Shown one piece after another: positions 21,673 to 30,350 of a DNA stretch of 64,000 nucleotides. The notes under the pieces were generated by a model. It was not told the DNA's origin. It saw only the letters and a program-made list of their open reading frames with translations, and did no database searches. Within the stretch, counting starts at the first letter, position 1. Each line of letters starts with the position of its first letter. Source of the stretch: Collinsella sp. AF23-4AC (GTDB lineage Bacteria > Actinomycetota > Coriobacteriia > Coriobacteriales > Coriobacteriaceae); the NCBI RefSeq assembly GCF_003462685.1, contig NZ_QRVE01000003.1, forward strand, positions 72,114-136,113, read 5' to 3'. The position numbers were made by a program, and so were the translations under genes.

Positions 21673-22776
21673 CTAGATGCGGACCGGCATGACCAGGTAC
21701 AGGTAGTTGATCTTGTCGTAGGACTTAAAGATGCCCGCCTGCGAGTAGCTCTTGAGCTCCAGCGTGATCTCCTTCTCCTTGGACAGGGCATTGAGGCAGC
21801 CGAAGATGTAGTGGTAGTTGAAGGCGATGGTACCCGACTCGCCCTCGGCCTCGACATCGATCGTCTCCTGCGCAAGGTCCTGGTCATTGGAAATGGAGGA
21901 CAGGCCCATCTGCCCGTTCTCGACATCGATCTCGAACTTGACGGCGGGGTTGGCGCTCGCGATGACGGCCACGCGCTTGAGGGCGGCGTTAAAGGCGGCG
22001 ACGTCGATCTTGACGCTCGTCACGCACGAATCGGGGATGAGCTGCTTGTAGTTGGGGTACACGCCCTCGATGCGACGCGACACGTAGGTGGTGTTGCCGG
22101 CCTCGAAGACGACCTGGGTGTCGGTAGCGCCGATCATGATGGTCGCTTGGCTGGCCATGATGTTCAGCGCGTCGTTAAAGGCGTCAGCCGGAACGTTGAG
22201 CTCAAAGGAGCCCTCGAGGGTCGAGGTCTCGACCTGCGTATCGCACACGGCCAAGCGGAAGGAATCGGTCGCTACCAGGCGTACGGTGTTGTTCTCGACC
22301 TTCATGTGCACGCCGCCCAGGATGGGGCGAGCCTTGTCGGTCGAGGTGACGCGCCACACGCGGCCGACCATTTCGGACAAGACATCGGTCGGCAGCTCCA
22401 CGGCACTCTCGATGGCATAGGCCGGAAACTCGGGGAAGTCATTGGCATCGAGCGTGTTCAGGCGGAAAGAGCTCTTCTCGCAACCAATCAGCACCTGGCG
22501 CTCGGACAGCTCAAAGGTAACCGGGGCATCGGGGAGGGTCTTGGTGATATTGGAGAGCATCTTACAGGGAATAACCATCTCGCCCTCTTCTTCGACATGC
22601 GCCGCGATGCGATGACGGATCGAGATAGTGTAGTTAGAGGTCTGGAATTCCAAGATGCCGTCTTGGGCCTTAACGAGCACGCCCGACAGGATGGGAAGGG
22701 TGGATGCCGAAGCGACACCCTTCATAACGACGCCGATGGCTTGTGTAAGCGAGCTCTGGCTGACGGTGAACTTCAT
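21673..22776 (-). CDS. dnaN: DNA polymerase III beta subunit (sliding clamp)
   Basis: Ring-shaped processivity clamp. The three repeated clamp domains are seen from MKFTVSQSSLTQAI to the terminal YLVMPVRI. Its length of 367 is normal. ATG 22776 follows AGAAAGGTATT. It is separated from dnaA by a 238-nt gap (22777-23014) containing DnaA-box-like sites. Confidence 0.98.
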   Translation of the reverse strand: MKFTVSQSSLTQAIGVVMKGVASASTLPILSGVLVKAQDGILEFQTSNYTISIRHRIAAHVEEEGEMVIPCKMLSNITKTLPDAPVTFELSERQVLIGCEKSSFRLNTLDANDFPEFPAYAIESAVELPTDVLSEMVGRVWRVTSTDKARPILGGVHMKVENNTVRLVATDSFRLAVCDTQVETSTLEGSFELNVPADAFNDALNIMASQATIMIGATDTQVVFEAGNTTYVSRRIEGVYPNYKQLIPDSCVTSVKIDVAAFNAALKRVAVIASANPAVKFEIDVENGQMGLSSISNDQDLAQETIDVEAEGESGTIAFNYHYIFGCLNALSKEKEITLELKSYSQAGIFKSYDKINYLYLVMPVRI

Positions 22777-23014
22777 CTTTTAATACCTTTCTATAGATAT
22801 AAATATCTTAATAATAGTAATAGCACTGACGAAACTGTTGATTACTCCCAAAGACGCAGGTCAGACCAAGAAAGAGAATCGACAGCAACCTGTGTGCAAC
22901 AGGGGTGGTTTTCCACGTTCAAAACCTGCGCAAAACTTTTCATCACCGCGGGTTGGGTTTTAGACACCTTATGCCCGTGGTTTCGACAAGTTTTCAACAG
23001 GTGTCTCTATTTCC
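22777..23014. other. dnaA-dnaN intergenic region with DnaA-box-like sites
   Basis: AT-richer 238-nt gap. It carries TTTTCCACG (22909-22917) and TTTTCAACA (22991-22999). The segment TTTCGACAAGTTTTCAACAG (22981-23000) closely resembles 26171-26190 on the other side of dnaA. No gene is present. It may be a second part of a bipartite origin or a dnaN regulatory region. Confidence 0.5.
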
Positions 23015-24739
23015 CTATGAGCGCAGTGTAATTTTATCGCGCAGCGACTTGAGGTCTTCGGTGACGGTGCGGTCTTCCTGGATCATCTTCTGGACCTTTT
23101 TGTAACTCGTGCTGACGGTCGAGTGGTTGCGGTTGCCAAATTCGGCGCCCACCGCCGTGGTCGTCATCTCGCACATCTCGATGGCCAGGTAGATAGCGAT
23201 ATGGCGTGCTTTGGCGATATTGGCGTTGCGACGCGGGCCGATGAGCTCCTCGTGCGTCACGCCGTACTGCTCTTCGATGACGGACTGAACCGTCTGGACG
23301 TTGATCTTTTTGGCCGATGTGTCAAAGTACTGGCTGGCGATGGCGTCGATATCGTCAAAGGTGAGCTCCCCGCCCTCGCGCTCGCGGTCGCCCGCCTCGC
23401 CGGCGCAGCGCTCGCAAAAGCTCTCGAGTTCGCGGATGTTGGTGCCCGAGACCTCGGCCATGTGTTTAAAGTGCTCGTCGGTTAGGTGCCCGCCGTCGCC
23501 CCCATAGGCCGCCAGCAGCGAGTCGTCGCCTGCCTCGGGAGCGGCGACGATGGTGTTCTCGTAATAGCGCTGCAAGATCTTGTATTTCATTTCGTAGCTG
23601 GGCTCTGCGACCAGGCAGAGCATGCCGGCGTTGAAGCGGCTGGTTAGACGCTCGTCCATGCTCAGGTCCTTGGGGGCGCGGTCTGCCGCGATGACGACCT
23701 TCTTGTTGTTGCGGATGAACTCGTCCATGAGCTGGAAAAAGTAGTCCACGCTCGCGCGCTTGCCGATGATGTTTTGGATGTCGTCGATGATGAGCACGTC
23801 CACGCCGTGGTACGCCTGCATGATGGGGGCGTTGCTCTTCTTTTGGCGGTCGAACTCGGTCATCAGGTCGTCCAGATATGCCTGGGAGTTGGCATACTTG
23901 ACCTTGATCTCGGGCGACTTTTCGGCGAGCTCGTTTTTGATGGCAAGCAGCAGGTGCGTCTTGCCCAGGCCCGATTTGCCGTAGATGAACAGTGATGTGC
24001 ACGTGCCCCGCTCGTCCGCGAGGGCGGCAAACTTGAGTGCCGAGCGATAGGCATGGCTGTTCTCGGGGCCGTAGACAAAGTTCTCAAAGGTAAATTTTGA
24101 GTTCGCGGCGAGCGGGGCTCCATCCGTATTCTGTTCGGCCGGCGCGGTCGGTGCTGGCATGGGTGAAGCGGGGGTCGCAGCTTGCGTGGATTTAGTTGGC
24201 GCTCCGCCCTTCATCTGGTTCATCATGCGACGAAAATCATCGGCCGAGAGCGTGTTCTTGATTGCAATGCCCGAATCCGCGCCCGTCGTTGCGTCGTGAG
24301 CGATGGGCATGTGCGTGACGGGTGCGTTCGTTGACGTCGCCGCCGCGGTCGGCAACGGTGCCATGGTTTCACGGGAAACATCGCTGTGCTGGTGCCCGAT
24401 TGTCGGCACGTCGCCTGCGGAGGCCGGCGCCGCCGGGGAAGCAGCGGGGGCCGTGGCGGGCGCCGTCGCGGCAGCGGATTCCGTCGCGGCGCCTTGCGGT
24501 GCCACGATGTCGAGCGCAATCGGTGCAAAGGCGATTTCTTCCAGATAGGCCTCAATGGTCGGCTGATGCTTTTTGAGCTGCGCGATGGCAAAGCGCGAGG
24601 GGGCCTCGATCGTGAGCGTATCTTCGGTCAGGCTTATGGCGCGCGATTGCCCCAGCATGTTGATGAGGCGTGCATCTTGGCCGTCGCGCTGGCAAAAGGC
24701 GATGGCATCCCCCAGGATGATGCTTGCTTCCTCGTCCAC
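23015..24739 (-). CDS. dnaA: Chromosomal replication initiator DnaA
   Basis: AAA+ initiator that binds DnaA boxes and melts the origin. Domain I is the N-terminal about 80 residues. A long Ala/Pro/Thr-rich domain II spans about residues 85-205. The AAA+ core begins KFTFENFVYGPENSHAY, with Walker A GKSGLGKTHLL and Walker B LIIDDIQNI. The domain IV helix-turn-helix has GNRNHSTVSTSYKK. 574 residues is longer than average owing to domain II. A degenerate parS-like site (24365-24380) lies inside the domain II coding region. The 15-nt gap to the gene upstream indicates an operon with the GHKL protein. Confidence 0.98.
   Translation of the reverse strand: MDEEASIILGDAIAFCQRDGQDARLINMLGQSRAISLTEDTLTIEAPSRFAIAQLKKHQPTIEAYLEEIAFAPIALDIVAPQGAATESAAATAPATAPAASPAAPASAGDVPTIGHQHSDVSRETMAPLPTAAATSTNAPVTHMPIAHDATTGADSGIAIKNTLSADDFRRMMNQMKGGAPTKSTQAATPASPMPAPTAPAEQNTDGAPLAANSKFTFENFVYGPENSHAYRSALKFAALADERGTCTSLFIYGKSGLGKTHLLLAIKNELAEKSPEIKVKYANSQAYLDDLMTEFDRQKKSNAPIMQAYHGVDVLIIDDIQNIIGKRASVDYFFQLMDEFIRNNKKVVIAADRAPKDLSMDERLTSRFNAGMLCLVAEPSYEMKYKILQRYYENTIVAAPEAGDDSLLAAYGGDGGHLTDEHFKHMAEVSGTNIRELESFCERCAGEAGDREREGGELTFDDIDAIASQYFDTSAKKINVQTVQSVIEEQYGVTHEELIGPRRNANIAKARHIAIYLAIEMCEMTTTAVGAEFGNRNHSTVSTSYKKVQKMIQEDRTVTEDLKSLRDKITLRS
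24365..24380. promoter_or_regulatory. Degenerate parS-like site inside dnaA
   Basis: GGTTTCACGGGAAACA differs from the perfect parS at 29417 in two positions, one of them in the centre. It encodes part of a VSRET segment of domain II. Whether ParB binds it is not shown. Confidence 0.4.
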
Positions 24740-24754
24740 TGTCTCTCCCGTTCT

Positions 24755-26107
24755 TTAGCTCTGAGCTCGCACGCGAGCGGCGCCGAGTTCGGTCAGATGG
24801 TATTTCTGGCCATGCTTGATGACCAAGCCGGCCTGCGCCAAGTCATTGAGCGTGCGTGACCAAGTGGGGGCCGAGTTTCCAAACGCCCTCGCCAGATCGG
24901 TTGCACCGCACGCTTGATTTTGCGCCAGATAGCCCAGCGCGGCGTTGCCGCGATCGCTTACGAACACGTCCGACTGTGGCTGCGCATACTGATTTGCTGC
25001 ATTAGGATACATCATTTGAGCTGCTGATTGTTGAGAACTCTGCATCGGCGGCATTTGCTGTTGAAAACTTTGAGGCCACTGTTGGTAAGGCTGCGGAGTC
25101 ATCTGCTGGGCCCAGGGGTTGTACTGCTGCTGCGGCATCTGCTGGTACGGCTGCTGATATCCCTGCTGGTACTGCTGTGGGAACTGCTGGCCATACCCCA
25201 GTGGCGGCATCTGCTGATATGGATATCCCTGTTGGTACGGCTGATATCCCATTTGCTGGCCACCCGGTGCCCCCGTCGCCTGCTGCATTGCTGCTGCATC
25301 CTGATCCGCCAGCGGCATGGCCTCTGGCACGTTTGGCGGCATCGACATCGACGCCGCCTGGGACTCTTGTGTAGGAAGCATTCCGGGCTGCTGCATCTGT
25401 CCCACGCGGGGCTGCATCTGTTGCGTTGCCATGGGCTGCTGCGCAAAAGCTCCCGGCAGGGGATATGCGGGCTGCTCCGTCTCGGGCCGCACGGCAGCAC
25501 CGCGCCCGCCGGCGCGTTCGATTTCCTGCACGCGTTTAGGATCCAGGCTTACCGTAACCACGGTGCCGTTGCCCATGTTGTCCTCGATGGACACGGCCCC
25601 GCCGGCGTTTTCCAAATACTCCTGCACCATGGGAAACCCTGCTCCGGTTCCACGGATATAGCGCTTCATCTTGCTGTTTGCGCTGGTAACGCCAAAGTCG
25701 AAAGCGCGCTCCTTGTCGTCGATGCCGGGTCCTTGATCAGCAAAGCGGATGGTGTCTCCGCCGTCCAGAATCGAGATGATGGGCTCGGCAAAGTGCGCGT
25801 GGATAAAGTTTTCGACAATCTCGCGGATGACCATGAGCGAGATATGGCCACCTTGTTCTTTCATGCACTGGTAGACGGTGTTGGTCGTCTCTTCCAAATA
25901 CGTGCGGACATCTTGCGGATCAATGACGATCACACGCGGTGTCGACAGCATGTCGTCATAGACGGCGATGCGCGCGGCGTACATGGCTTTTGGCGCCTGC
26001 GTGGTCGTCTGCTCGCCTTCGTCACGCTCTTCGCGCACGCCGGTGATGTGCTCGTTGTCGGGTGCCGGGTCTCCGGAATCGACCATGGTGTAAAAGTCGT
26101 CAGACAT
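24755..26107 (-). CDS. GHKL-type ATPase with prion-like linker and C-terminal winged helix, dnaA-linked
   Basis: 450 residues. About residues 45-195 are a histidine-kinase-like ATPase fold: N-box EIVENFIHAHF (Glu96, Asn100), G1 box FADQGPGID (Asp124), G2 box RGTGAGFPMVQEYL, and GTVVTVSLD at the end. No dimerisation/phosphoacceptor His domain precedes it, so it is not a classic kinase. Residues about 200-390 are Gln/Tyr/Pro/Met-rich with many YQQ and QQM repeats, prion-like. Residues about 395-450 look like a winged helix (CGATDLARAFGNSAPTWSRTLNDL). It is the first gene of the dnaA transcript and borders the origin. Function is unknown; it could be an anti-sigma-like or DNA-associated regulator of initiation. 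Confidence 0.7.
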   Translation of the reverse strand: MSDDFYTMVDSGDPAPDNEHITGVREERDEGEQTTTQAPKAMYAARIAVYDDMLSTPRVIVIDPQDVRTYLEETTNTVYQCMKEQGGHISLMVIREIVENFIHAHFAEPIISILDGGDTIRFADQGPGIDDKERAFDFGVTSANSKMKRYIRGTGAGFPMVQEYLENAGGAVSIEDNMGNGTVVTVSLDPKRVQEIERAGGRGAAVRPETEQPAYPLPGAFAQQPMATQQMQPRVGQMQQPGMLPTQESQAASMSMPPNVPEAMPLADQDAAAMQQATGAPGGQQMGYQPYQQGYPYQQMPPLGYGQQFPQQYQQGYQQPYQQMPQQQYNPWAQQMTPQPYQQWPQSFQQQMPPMQSSQQSAAQMMYPNAANQYAQPQSDVFVSDRGNAALGYLAQNQACGATDLARAFGNSAPTWSRTLNDLAQAGLVIKHGQKYHLTELGAARVRAQS

Positions 26108-26452
26108 GCCGCTCGCAATCTTTCAAAAGGTTTCGAACAAATAGTAGCTCACCGTGCAATGTTTCTCATCTTTCGACAACTTTTCAAAACCTGTTGAAAA
26201 CTTTGGAAAACGGACGAAAAGTTCTCAACATTGCCAACATGACCTGTTGAAAACTCGATGAAATATCGTGAAAAGTTGCCATGCACCGCTAAATCGAGCT
26301 CGGCTTATGGGGGAACCGTGTGAACTGCGCAACCTTTTACCTTTGATTTCTTGACATTTGAACATTGATTTCCCTACAATCTTCAAGCTCACGTGTCTAT
26401 ATCTGCGTCCGCGCCCCCGCGGACACTCGAAATGCAGCAGGAGGAACTTAAG
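26108..26452. other. Candidate replication origin (oriC) and rpmH upstream region
   Basis: This divergent gap separates left-pointing dnaA-side genes from right-pointing rpmH-side genes. It has TGTTGAAAA at 26192-26200 and 26245-26253 and TTCTCAACA at 26222-26230. Read as DnaA boxes these are TTTTCAACA-like, two substitutions from the E. coli consensus. Runs of A and T surround them. Gene context supports oriC; box identity is inferred. Confidence 0.65.
26351..26380 (+). promoter_or_regulatory. rpmH promoter
   Basis: TTGACA (26351-26356) and TACAAT (26375-26380) are 18 nt apart, near-consensus. It would transcribe the rpmH-rnpA-yidD-yidC-khpB genes, with about a 65-nt leader. Confidence 0.8.
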
Positions 26453-26587
26453 ATGAAGCGTACGTATCAGCCTAATAAGCGTAAGCGTGCCAAGACCCAT
26501 GGCTTCCGTGCCCGTATGGCCACTAAGGGTGGTCGTGCCGTGCTCGCCCGTCGTCGCGCCAAGGGCCGCAAGCGTCTCACTGTCTAG
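26453..26587 (+). CDS. rpmH: 50S ribosomal protein bL34
   Basis: 44-residue basic protein starting [19 protein letters not shown], the signature of bL34, and ending [13 protein letters not shown] 26453 is preceded by AGGAGGAAC. It is the first gene to the right of the origin, as in many bacteria, and its promoter TTGACA/TACAAT is strong. Confidence 0.98.
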   Translation: MKRTYQPNKRKRAKTHGFRARMATKGGRAVLARRRAKGRKRLTV

Positions 26588-26607
26588 CAGCGATACACAC
26601 ATCTCGC

Positions 26608-26946
26608 ATGAAGACTATTAAGTCTCGGCAAGATTTCGAGCATGTGTTCAGTCAGGGGCGTCGTTTCAATCACCCTCTGATTCGAATGACCATATGTGAA
26701 TCGGTTGGCGAAGGCGACTCCGGAAGGGTCGCCTTCGTTGGTGCTAAACGGCTCGGTTGTGCTGTCGTGCGCAACCGTTCTAAGCGTGTGATGCGCGAGG
26801 CCGCCCGCAGCTGTGGATTTCCCGTTGCGGGTTATGACATCATCTTGTTCGCAACTCCCAAGACGAGGGTTTCTTCGCCTCAGGAGATGGACAATGCATT
26901 GCGTTCGCTTATGAAACGCGCCGGCGTTGCCGGGGAGGAGCGATGA
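26608..26946 (+). CDS. rnpA: Ribonuclease P protein component
   Basis: Protein cofactor of RNase P, which trims the 5' ends of pre-tRNAs. 112 residues. The family motif is GAKRLGCAVVRNRSKRVMREA. The start ATG 26608 (KTIKSRQDFEHVFSQGRR) lies 20 nt after rpmH with only a poor ribosome binding site, so coupled translation is likely. Its end overlaps yidD by 4 nt (ATGA). Confidence 0.97.
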   Translation: MKTIKSRQDFEHVFSQGRRFNHPLIRMTICESVGEGDSGRVAFVGAKRLGCAVVRNRSKRVMREAARSCGFPVAGYDIILFATPKTRVSSPQEMDNALRSLMKRAGVAGEER

Positions 26947-27167
26947 GCAATCACGTTTTGCGACGTGTTGCCATCGCTCCTATTCGCATATATCAACAGG
27001 TTATTTCGCCCTTATTGCCTGACGCCTGCATTTATTACCCAACGTGCTCGCAATACGCCGTCCAGGCGATTGAGAAGTACGGTGTTTTGAGAGGCTGCTG
27101 GCTTGCCGTGAGGCGCATCGCTCGCTGCAATCCCCTGCACGTCGGCGGTTATGACCCTGTGCCCTAG
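26943..27167 (+). CDS. yidD: Membrane protein insertion efficiency factor YidD
   Basis: 74-residue inner-face membrane-associated protein that aids YidC. Diagnostic block: CIYYPTCSQYAVQAIEKYG, followed by RRIARCNPLHVGGYDPVP. The ATG overlaps the rnpA stop. It is always close to rpmH-rnpA-yidC in this order. Confidence 0.95.
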   Translation: MSNHVLRRVAIAPIRIYQQVISPLLPDACIYYPTCSQYAVQAIEKYGVLRGCWLAVRRIARCNPLHVGGYDPVP

Positions 27168-27196
27168 CGGGCACTCGCTATCGGAGGAAAACTTAC

Positions 27197-27967
27197 ATGT
27201 GGGATTGGATCGTTAACATCCTTTTCGAGCTGCTCAAGCTCATCCAGACCTTTGCGGTCGACTGGGGCCTGTCCATCATCATCCTGGTGGTCATCATCCG
27301 TCTGCTGCTGACGCCGCTTATGCTCAAGTCGACTAAGTCGACGGCACGCATGCAGGTGCTGCAGCCCAAGATGCTCGAGATCCAGGAGCGCTATGCCGAC
27401 GATCCCCAGCGTCAGGCCGAGGAAATGCAGAAGTTCTACAGCGAGAACAAGTTCAACCCGATGGCTGGTTGTCTGCCGCTGTTGATTCAGATGCCTGTCC
27501 TGTTCGCCCTATTTACGCTGCTGCGTAACCTGCCGGACTACTTTAACGACGGCACGTTCTCGTTCTTTAATATTCTGCCCGACCTGACCACCACGCCGAG
27601 TGCCTCCTTTGCCGATGGCTTTATGGTCGCGCTGCCTGCGCTGGTCTGCCTGATCCTGTTCGCTGTCCTGACCCTGATTCCGCAGCTCTATATGTCGCGC
27701 AACCAGACCGGCCAGCAGGCTCAGAGCATGCGTATGATGGCCGTTGTCATGACGGTCATGATGCTTTGGATGGGCTGGAGCCTTCCCGTTGGTGTTCTGC
27801 TGTACTACGACGTCTCGTCTGCTTGGCAGGTTATCCAGCAGATTTTTGTGACGCAGAAGGTCATCGACAAGGCGAAGGCCGATGAGGAGGAGCGCCTTAA
27901 GAACGCGCCGCTGCAGGTTGAGGTCACTCGTCGCGAGAAGAAGCCGCGCCCGCACAAGAAGAAGTAG
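27197..27967 (+). CDS. yidC: YidC/Oxa1-family membrane insertase
   Basis: Inserts small proteins into the cytoplasmic membrane. 256 residues with about five membrane helices. It is the short Gram-positive form without the large periplasmic domain of E. coli YidC, and with no lipobox. The hallmark region includes KFNPMAGCLPLLIQMPVLFA. The C-terminus is highly basic (EKKPRPHKKK), suggesting ribosome contact. The site TCGGAGGAAA precedes ATG 27197. Confidence 0.95.
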   Translation: MWDWIVNILFELLKLIQTFAVDWGLSIIILVVIIRLLLTPLMLKSTKSTARMQVLQPKMLEIQERYADDPQRQAEEMQKFYSENKFNPMAGCLPLLIQMPVLFALFTLLRNLPDYFNDGTFSFFNILPDLTTTPSASFADGFMVALPALVCLILFAVLTLIPQLYMSRNQTGQQAQSMRMMAVVMTVMMLWMGWSLPVGVLLYYDVSSAWQVIQQIFVTQKVIDKAKADEEERLKNAPLQVEVTRREKKPRPHKKK

Positions 27968-28011
27968 CGGGATATCAATCTTATTTAGGTACCTAACTTT
28001 TGGAGTACGTT

Positions 28012-28581
28012 ATGTCTGAAGAGATCATCGAGGATATGCTTGAGGAGGTTGCCCCGCAGGTCGCGGGCGATTATCCCGAGATTGCACAGCGCTACAAGGC
28101 CGGTGAAGAGCTGACCGACGAGGAACTCGACACCATTGCCGATGTCGCGATTTCCATCCTGCGTTCCATCCTTTCGCACTTCGATGCCGCCAACTCTCCT
28201 ATCGATGAGTATGAGGGCGACGAGGGTGAGCTGATTCTGGATGTAACGGCTCCCGACCTTGCTGTTCTCATTGGCCGTCATGGTCGCACCCTTGATGCCC
28301 TTCAGGTTATGTTCTCTTTGCTAGTGAGCCGCAAGCTTGGCTTTAGGTATCCGGTTGTAGTGGACGTCGAGGGATACAAGAGCCGCCGTCAGGACAAGGT
28401 TGCCTCCATGGCTCAGTCTGCAGCCGAGCGTGCCATCCGCACTCATAAGAGTGTTTCGCTTCCGCCCATGAATGCCTATGAGCGTCGACTGGTTCACATT
28501 GCACTTCGTGGCAATGATGCCGTCGATACTCATTCTGAGGGTTCTGACCCTGATCGCCATGTGGTGATTGTTGCTCGATAA
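28012..28581 (+). CDS. khpB: KH-R3H RNA-binding protein (Jag/KhpB family)
   Basis: 189 residues. A KH domain with GxxG loop (LIGRHGRTLDALQVMF) is followed by an R3H domain ending MNAYERRLVHIALRGND and DPDRHVVIVAR. The N-terminal about 75 residues are acidic and differ from the canonical Jag-N domain. The family binds RNA and affects cell division and elongation in firmicutes. ATG 28012 follows TTGGAG. It lies 44 nt after yidC; a terminator follows (28600-28631). Confidence 0.9.
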   Translation: MSEEIIEDMLEEVAPQVAGDYPEIAQRYKAGEELTDEELDTIADVAISILRSILSHFDAANSPIDEYEGDEGELILDVTAPDLAVLIGRHGRTLDALQVMFSLLVSRKLGFRYPVVVDVEGYKSRRQDKVASMAQSAAERAIRTHKSVSLPPMNAYERRLVHIALRGNDAVDTHSEGSDPDRHVVIVAR

Positions 28582-28599
28582 TCTGCTCGAGCTTATGCT

Positions 28600-28631
28600 A
28601 AGGGGACGTGGTTTCCACGTCCCCTTTTTTT
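28600..28631 (+). terminator. Terminator after khpB
   Basis: AAGGGGACGTGG (28600-28611) pairs with CCACGTCCCCTT (28615-28626) and leads directly into a run of T. It ends the rpmH operon. Confidence 0.92.
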
Positions 28632-28677
28632 GTCAAAAGTTCTCGATACACTGATTTTTGTCAGAAAGGAGCTTTCG

Positions 28678-29415
28678 TTGTTAGTACTTACTGATCAGCA
28701 AGCTGACGAGATGTTGACTCGTCTAACTTCCTATTGCAAAGAGTATTCCTTGAGCGTATCTGATGTTGAGCTGAGGAAATGTATTCAGCATTTGGATTTG
28801 GTTCTGGAAACAAATAAGACAACTAATCTCACCCGTATTCTTAACGTAGAAGATGCTGCGGTACTTCATATCCTCGACTCACTTGTTTTGCTCCCCTATA
28901 TCAATAAGGCTCCTGAGGGAGCTTTGCTCGATATGGGGACAGGTGCGGGCTTCCCTGGTATTCCGTTAACCATAACCACGCATCGTAAAGCTACTTATAT
29001 TGACTCTGTTGGTAAGAAGGTTGATGCCGTCAATTCTTTTGTTCATGCTCTTGGGTTGAAACATGCTCATGCGATTCATGATCGCCTTGAAGAATATGCT
29101 CGAAGCCATAAGAAGCAGTTTTCTGTCGTAACCGCCCGCGCACTTGCCCCTCTACCGATTCTTGTTGAGTATGCGGCTCCGTTCCTCAAGGATGGAGGTC
29201 TATTTGTTATCACCAAGGGTAATCCTTCGGATGAGGAGCTAGTTTCCGGCATGTCGGCAGCTAAGATTTGCGGCTTCACTTTGCTTCTTAATGACGCAAT
29301 CGATTTGCCTGAGGGCTTGGGCCACAGGGAGTTCATTGTTCTCAAGAAGAGTCATCCAGCATCCGTTTCATTGCCTCGTGCAAATGGCATGGCTAAGAAG
29401 AATCCGCTTGCCTAG
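28678..29415 (+). CDS. rsmG: 16S rRNA m7G527 methyltransferase
   Basis: SAM-dependent methylation of G527 of 16S rRNA; loss in other bacteria gives low-level streptomycin resistance. 245 residues. SAM motif I is LLDMGTGAGFPGIPL, and NLTRILNVEDAAVLHILDS and VTARALAPL are family blocks. I take TTG 28678 as start because AAAGGAG lies 6 nt upstream. It shares the lower GC and codon pattern of the following parA-parB genes. Three parS sites lie immediately downstream. Confidence 0.93.
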   Translation: MLVLTDQQADEMLTRLTSYCKEYSLSVSDVELRKCIQHLDLVLETNKTTNLTRILNVEDAAVLHILDSLVLLPYINKAPEGALLDMGTGAGFPGIPLTITTHRKATYIDSVGKKVDAVNSFVHALGLKHAHAIHDRLEEYARSHKKQFSVVTARALAPLPILVEYAAPFLKDGGLFVITKGNPSDEELVSGMSAAKICGFTLLLNDAIDLPEGLGHREFIVLKKSHPASVSLPRANGMAKKNPLA

Positions 29416-29416
29416 A

Positions 29417-29510
29417 TGTTTCACGTGAAACATAATGGATACTAACAACTTGCAATGTTTCACGTGAAACATGGCGGTTGATATCGAATCGGAATGTTTC
29501 ACGTGAAACA
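29417..29510. promoter_or_regulatory. Cluster of three perfect parS sites
   Basis: TGTTTCACGTGAAACA occurs three times, at 29417-29432, 29456-29471 and 29495-29510, spaced 39 nt centre to centre. This is the ParB centromere-like site, adjacent to parA and parB and about 3 kb from the origin. Confidence 0.97.
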
Positions 29511-29549
29511 TCCTCCGTTTGACAGCTTTAATACACACCAGGAGGGACC

Positions 29550-30350
29550 GTGGGATTTCGCGACGTTAAGCGTTCTAAGAACGCAAAAGACACGCGTATC
29601 ATTGCAATCATCAATCAAAAAGGCGGCGTCGGTAAGTCAACGACGGCTGTAAACCTTGCAGCAGCACTGGGTGAGCAGGGTCGTAAGACACTGATTGTCG
29701 ATTTTGATCCGCAGGGAAACAGTACCAGTGGATTTGGAATTGAAAAAGAAGACCTTGATCACTGCATCTATGATGCATTGTTGAATGATGTGCCGGCAGA
29801 ATCGCTTGTTCTTGATACAAATTGCAAAAAGGTATTCGTAATTCCAGCTACGATTCAGCTTGCAGGTGCCGAAATTGAGCTCGTAAGCGCAATTGCTCGT
29901 GAAACCCGCCTCAAAGATTTGCTTGAGCCGATTCAGGACGAGTTCGATTTTATTTTCATTGACTGTCCTCCTTCGCTCGGCCTGCTTACTATCAATGCCT
30001 TGACCGCAGCAGATAGCGTTTTGATTCCAATCCAGTGCGAGTATTACGCACTCGAGGGCGTTACGAAGCTGCTTGAGTCAATGAAGATGGTCAAATCACG
30101 TCTGAACAAGGGCTTAGACACCTATGGCGTGCTTATGACCATGTATGACTCACGTACTTCTCTATCGAATCAAGTTGTTGAGGAGGTTCAATCGTACTTT
30201 GGTGATAAGGCGTTTAAAACGCTGATCCCCCGTACGGTTAAAATCTCCGAAGCTCCGTCTTTTGGAGAACCGGTAATTACCTATGCACCTCAAAATAAGG
30301 GTGCAAAAGCGTATATGAACCTTGCAAAAGAGGTGATCAAGCGTGCCTAG
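29550..30350 (+). CDS. parA: Chromosome-partitioning ATPase ParA
   Basis: Deviant Walker ATPase that segregates origins with ParB. KGGVGKSTTAVNLAAAL is the Walker A, followed by LIVDFDPQGN and IDCPPSLGLLT. GTG 29550 follows CAGGAGGGACC. Its 266 residues are typical of chromosomal Soj/ParA. It overlaps parB by 8 nt. Confidence 0.97.
   Translation: MGFRDVKRSKNAKDTRIIAIINQKGGVGKSTTAVNLAAALGEQGRKTLIVDFDPQGNSTSGFGIEKEDLDHCIYDALLNDVPAESLVLDTNCKKVFVIPATIQLAGAEIELVSAIARETRLKDLLEPIQDEFDFIFIDCPPSLGLLTINALTAADSVLIPIQCEYYALEGVTKLLESMKMVKSRLNKGLDTYGVLMTMYDSRTSLSNQVVEEVQSYFGDKAFKTLIPRTVKISEAPSFGEPVITYAPQNKGAKAYMNLAKEVIKRA

Noticed and set aside
25028..25500. Short tandem repeats that look array-like
   Set aside because: They are Gln/Tyr/Pro codons inside an intact coding frame with variable units, not direct repeats with unique spacers, so not CRISPR.
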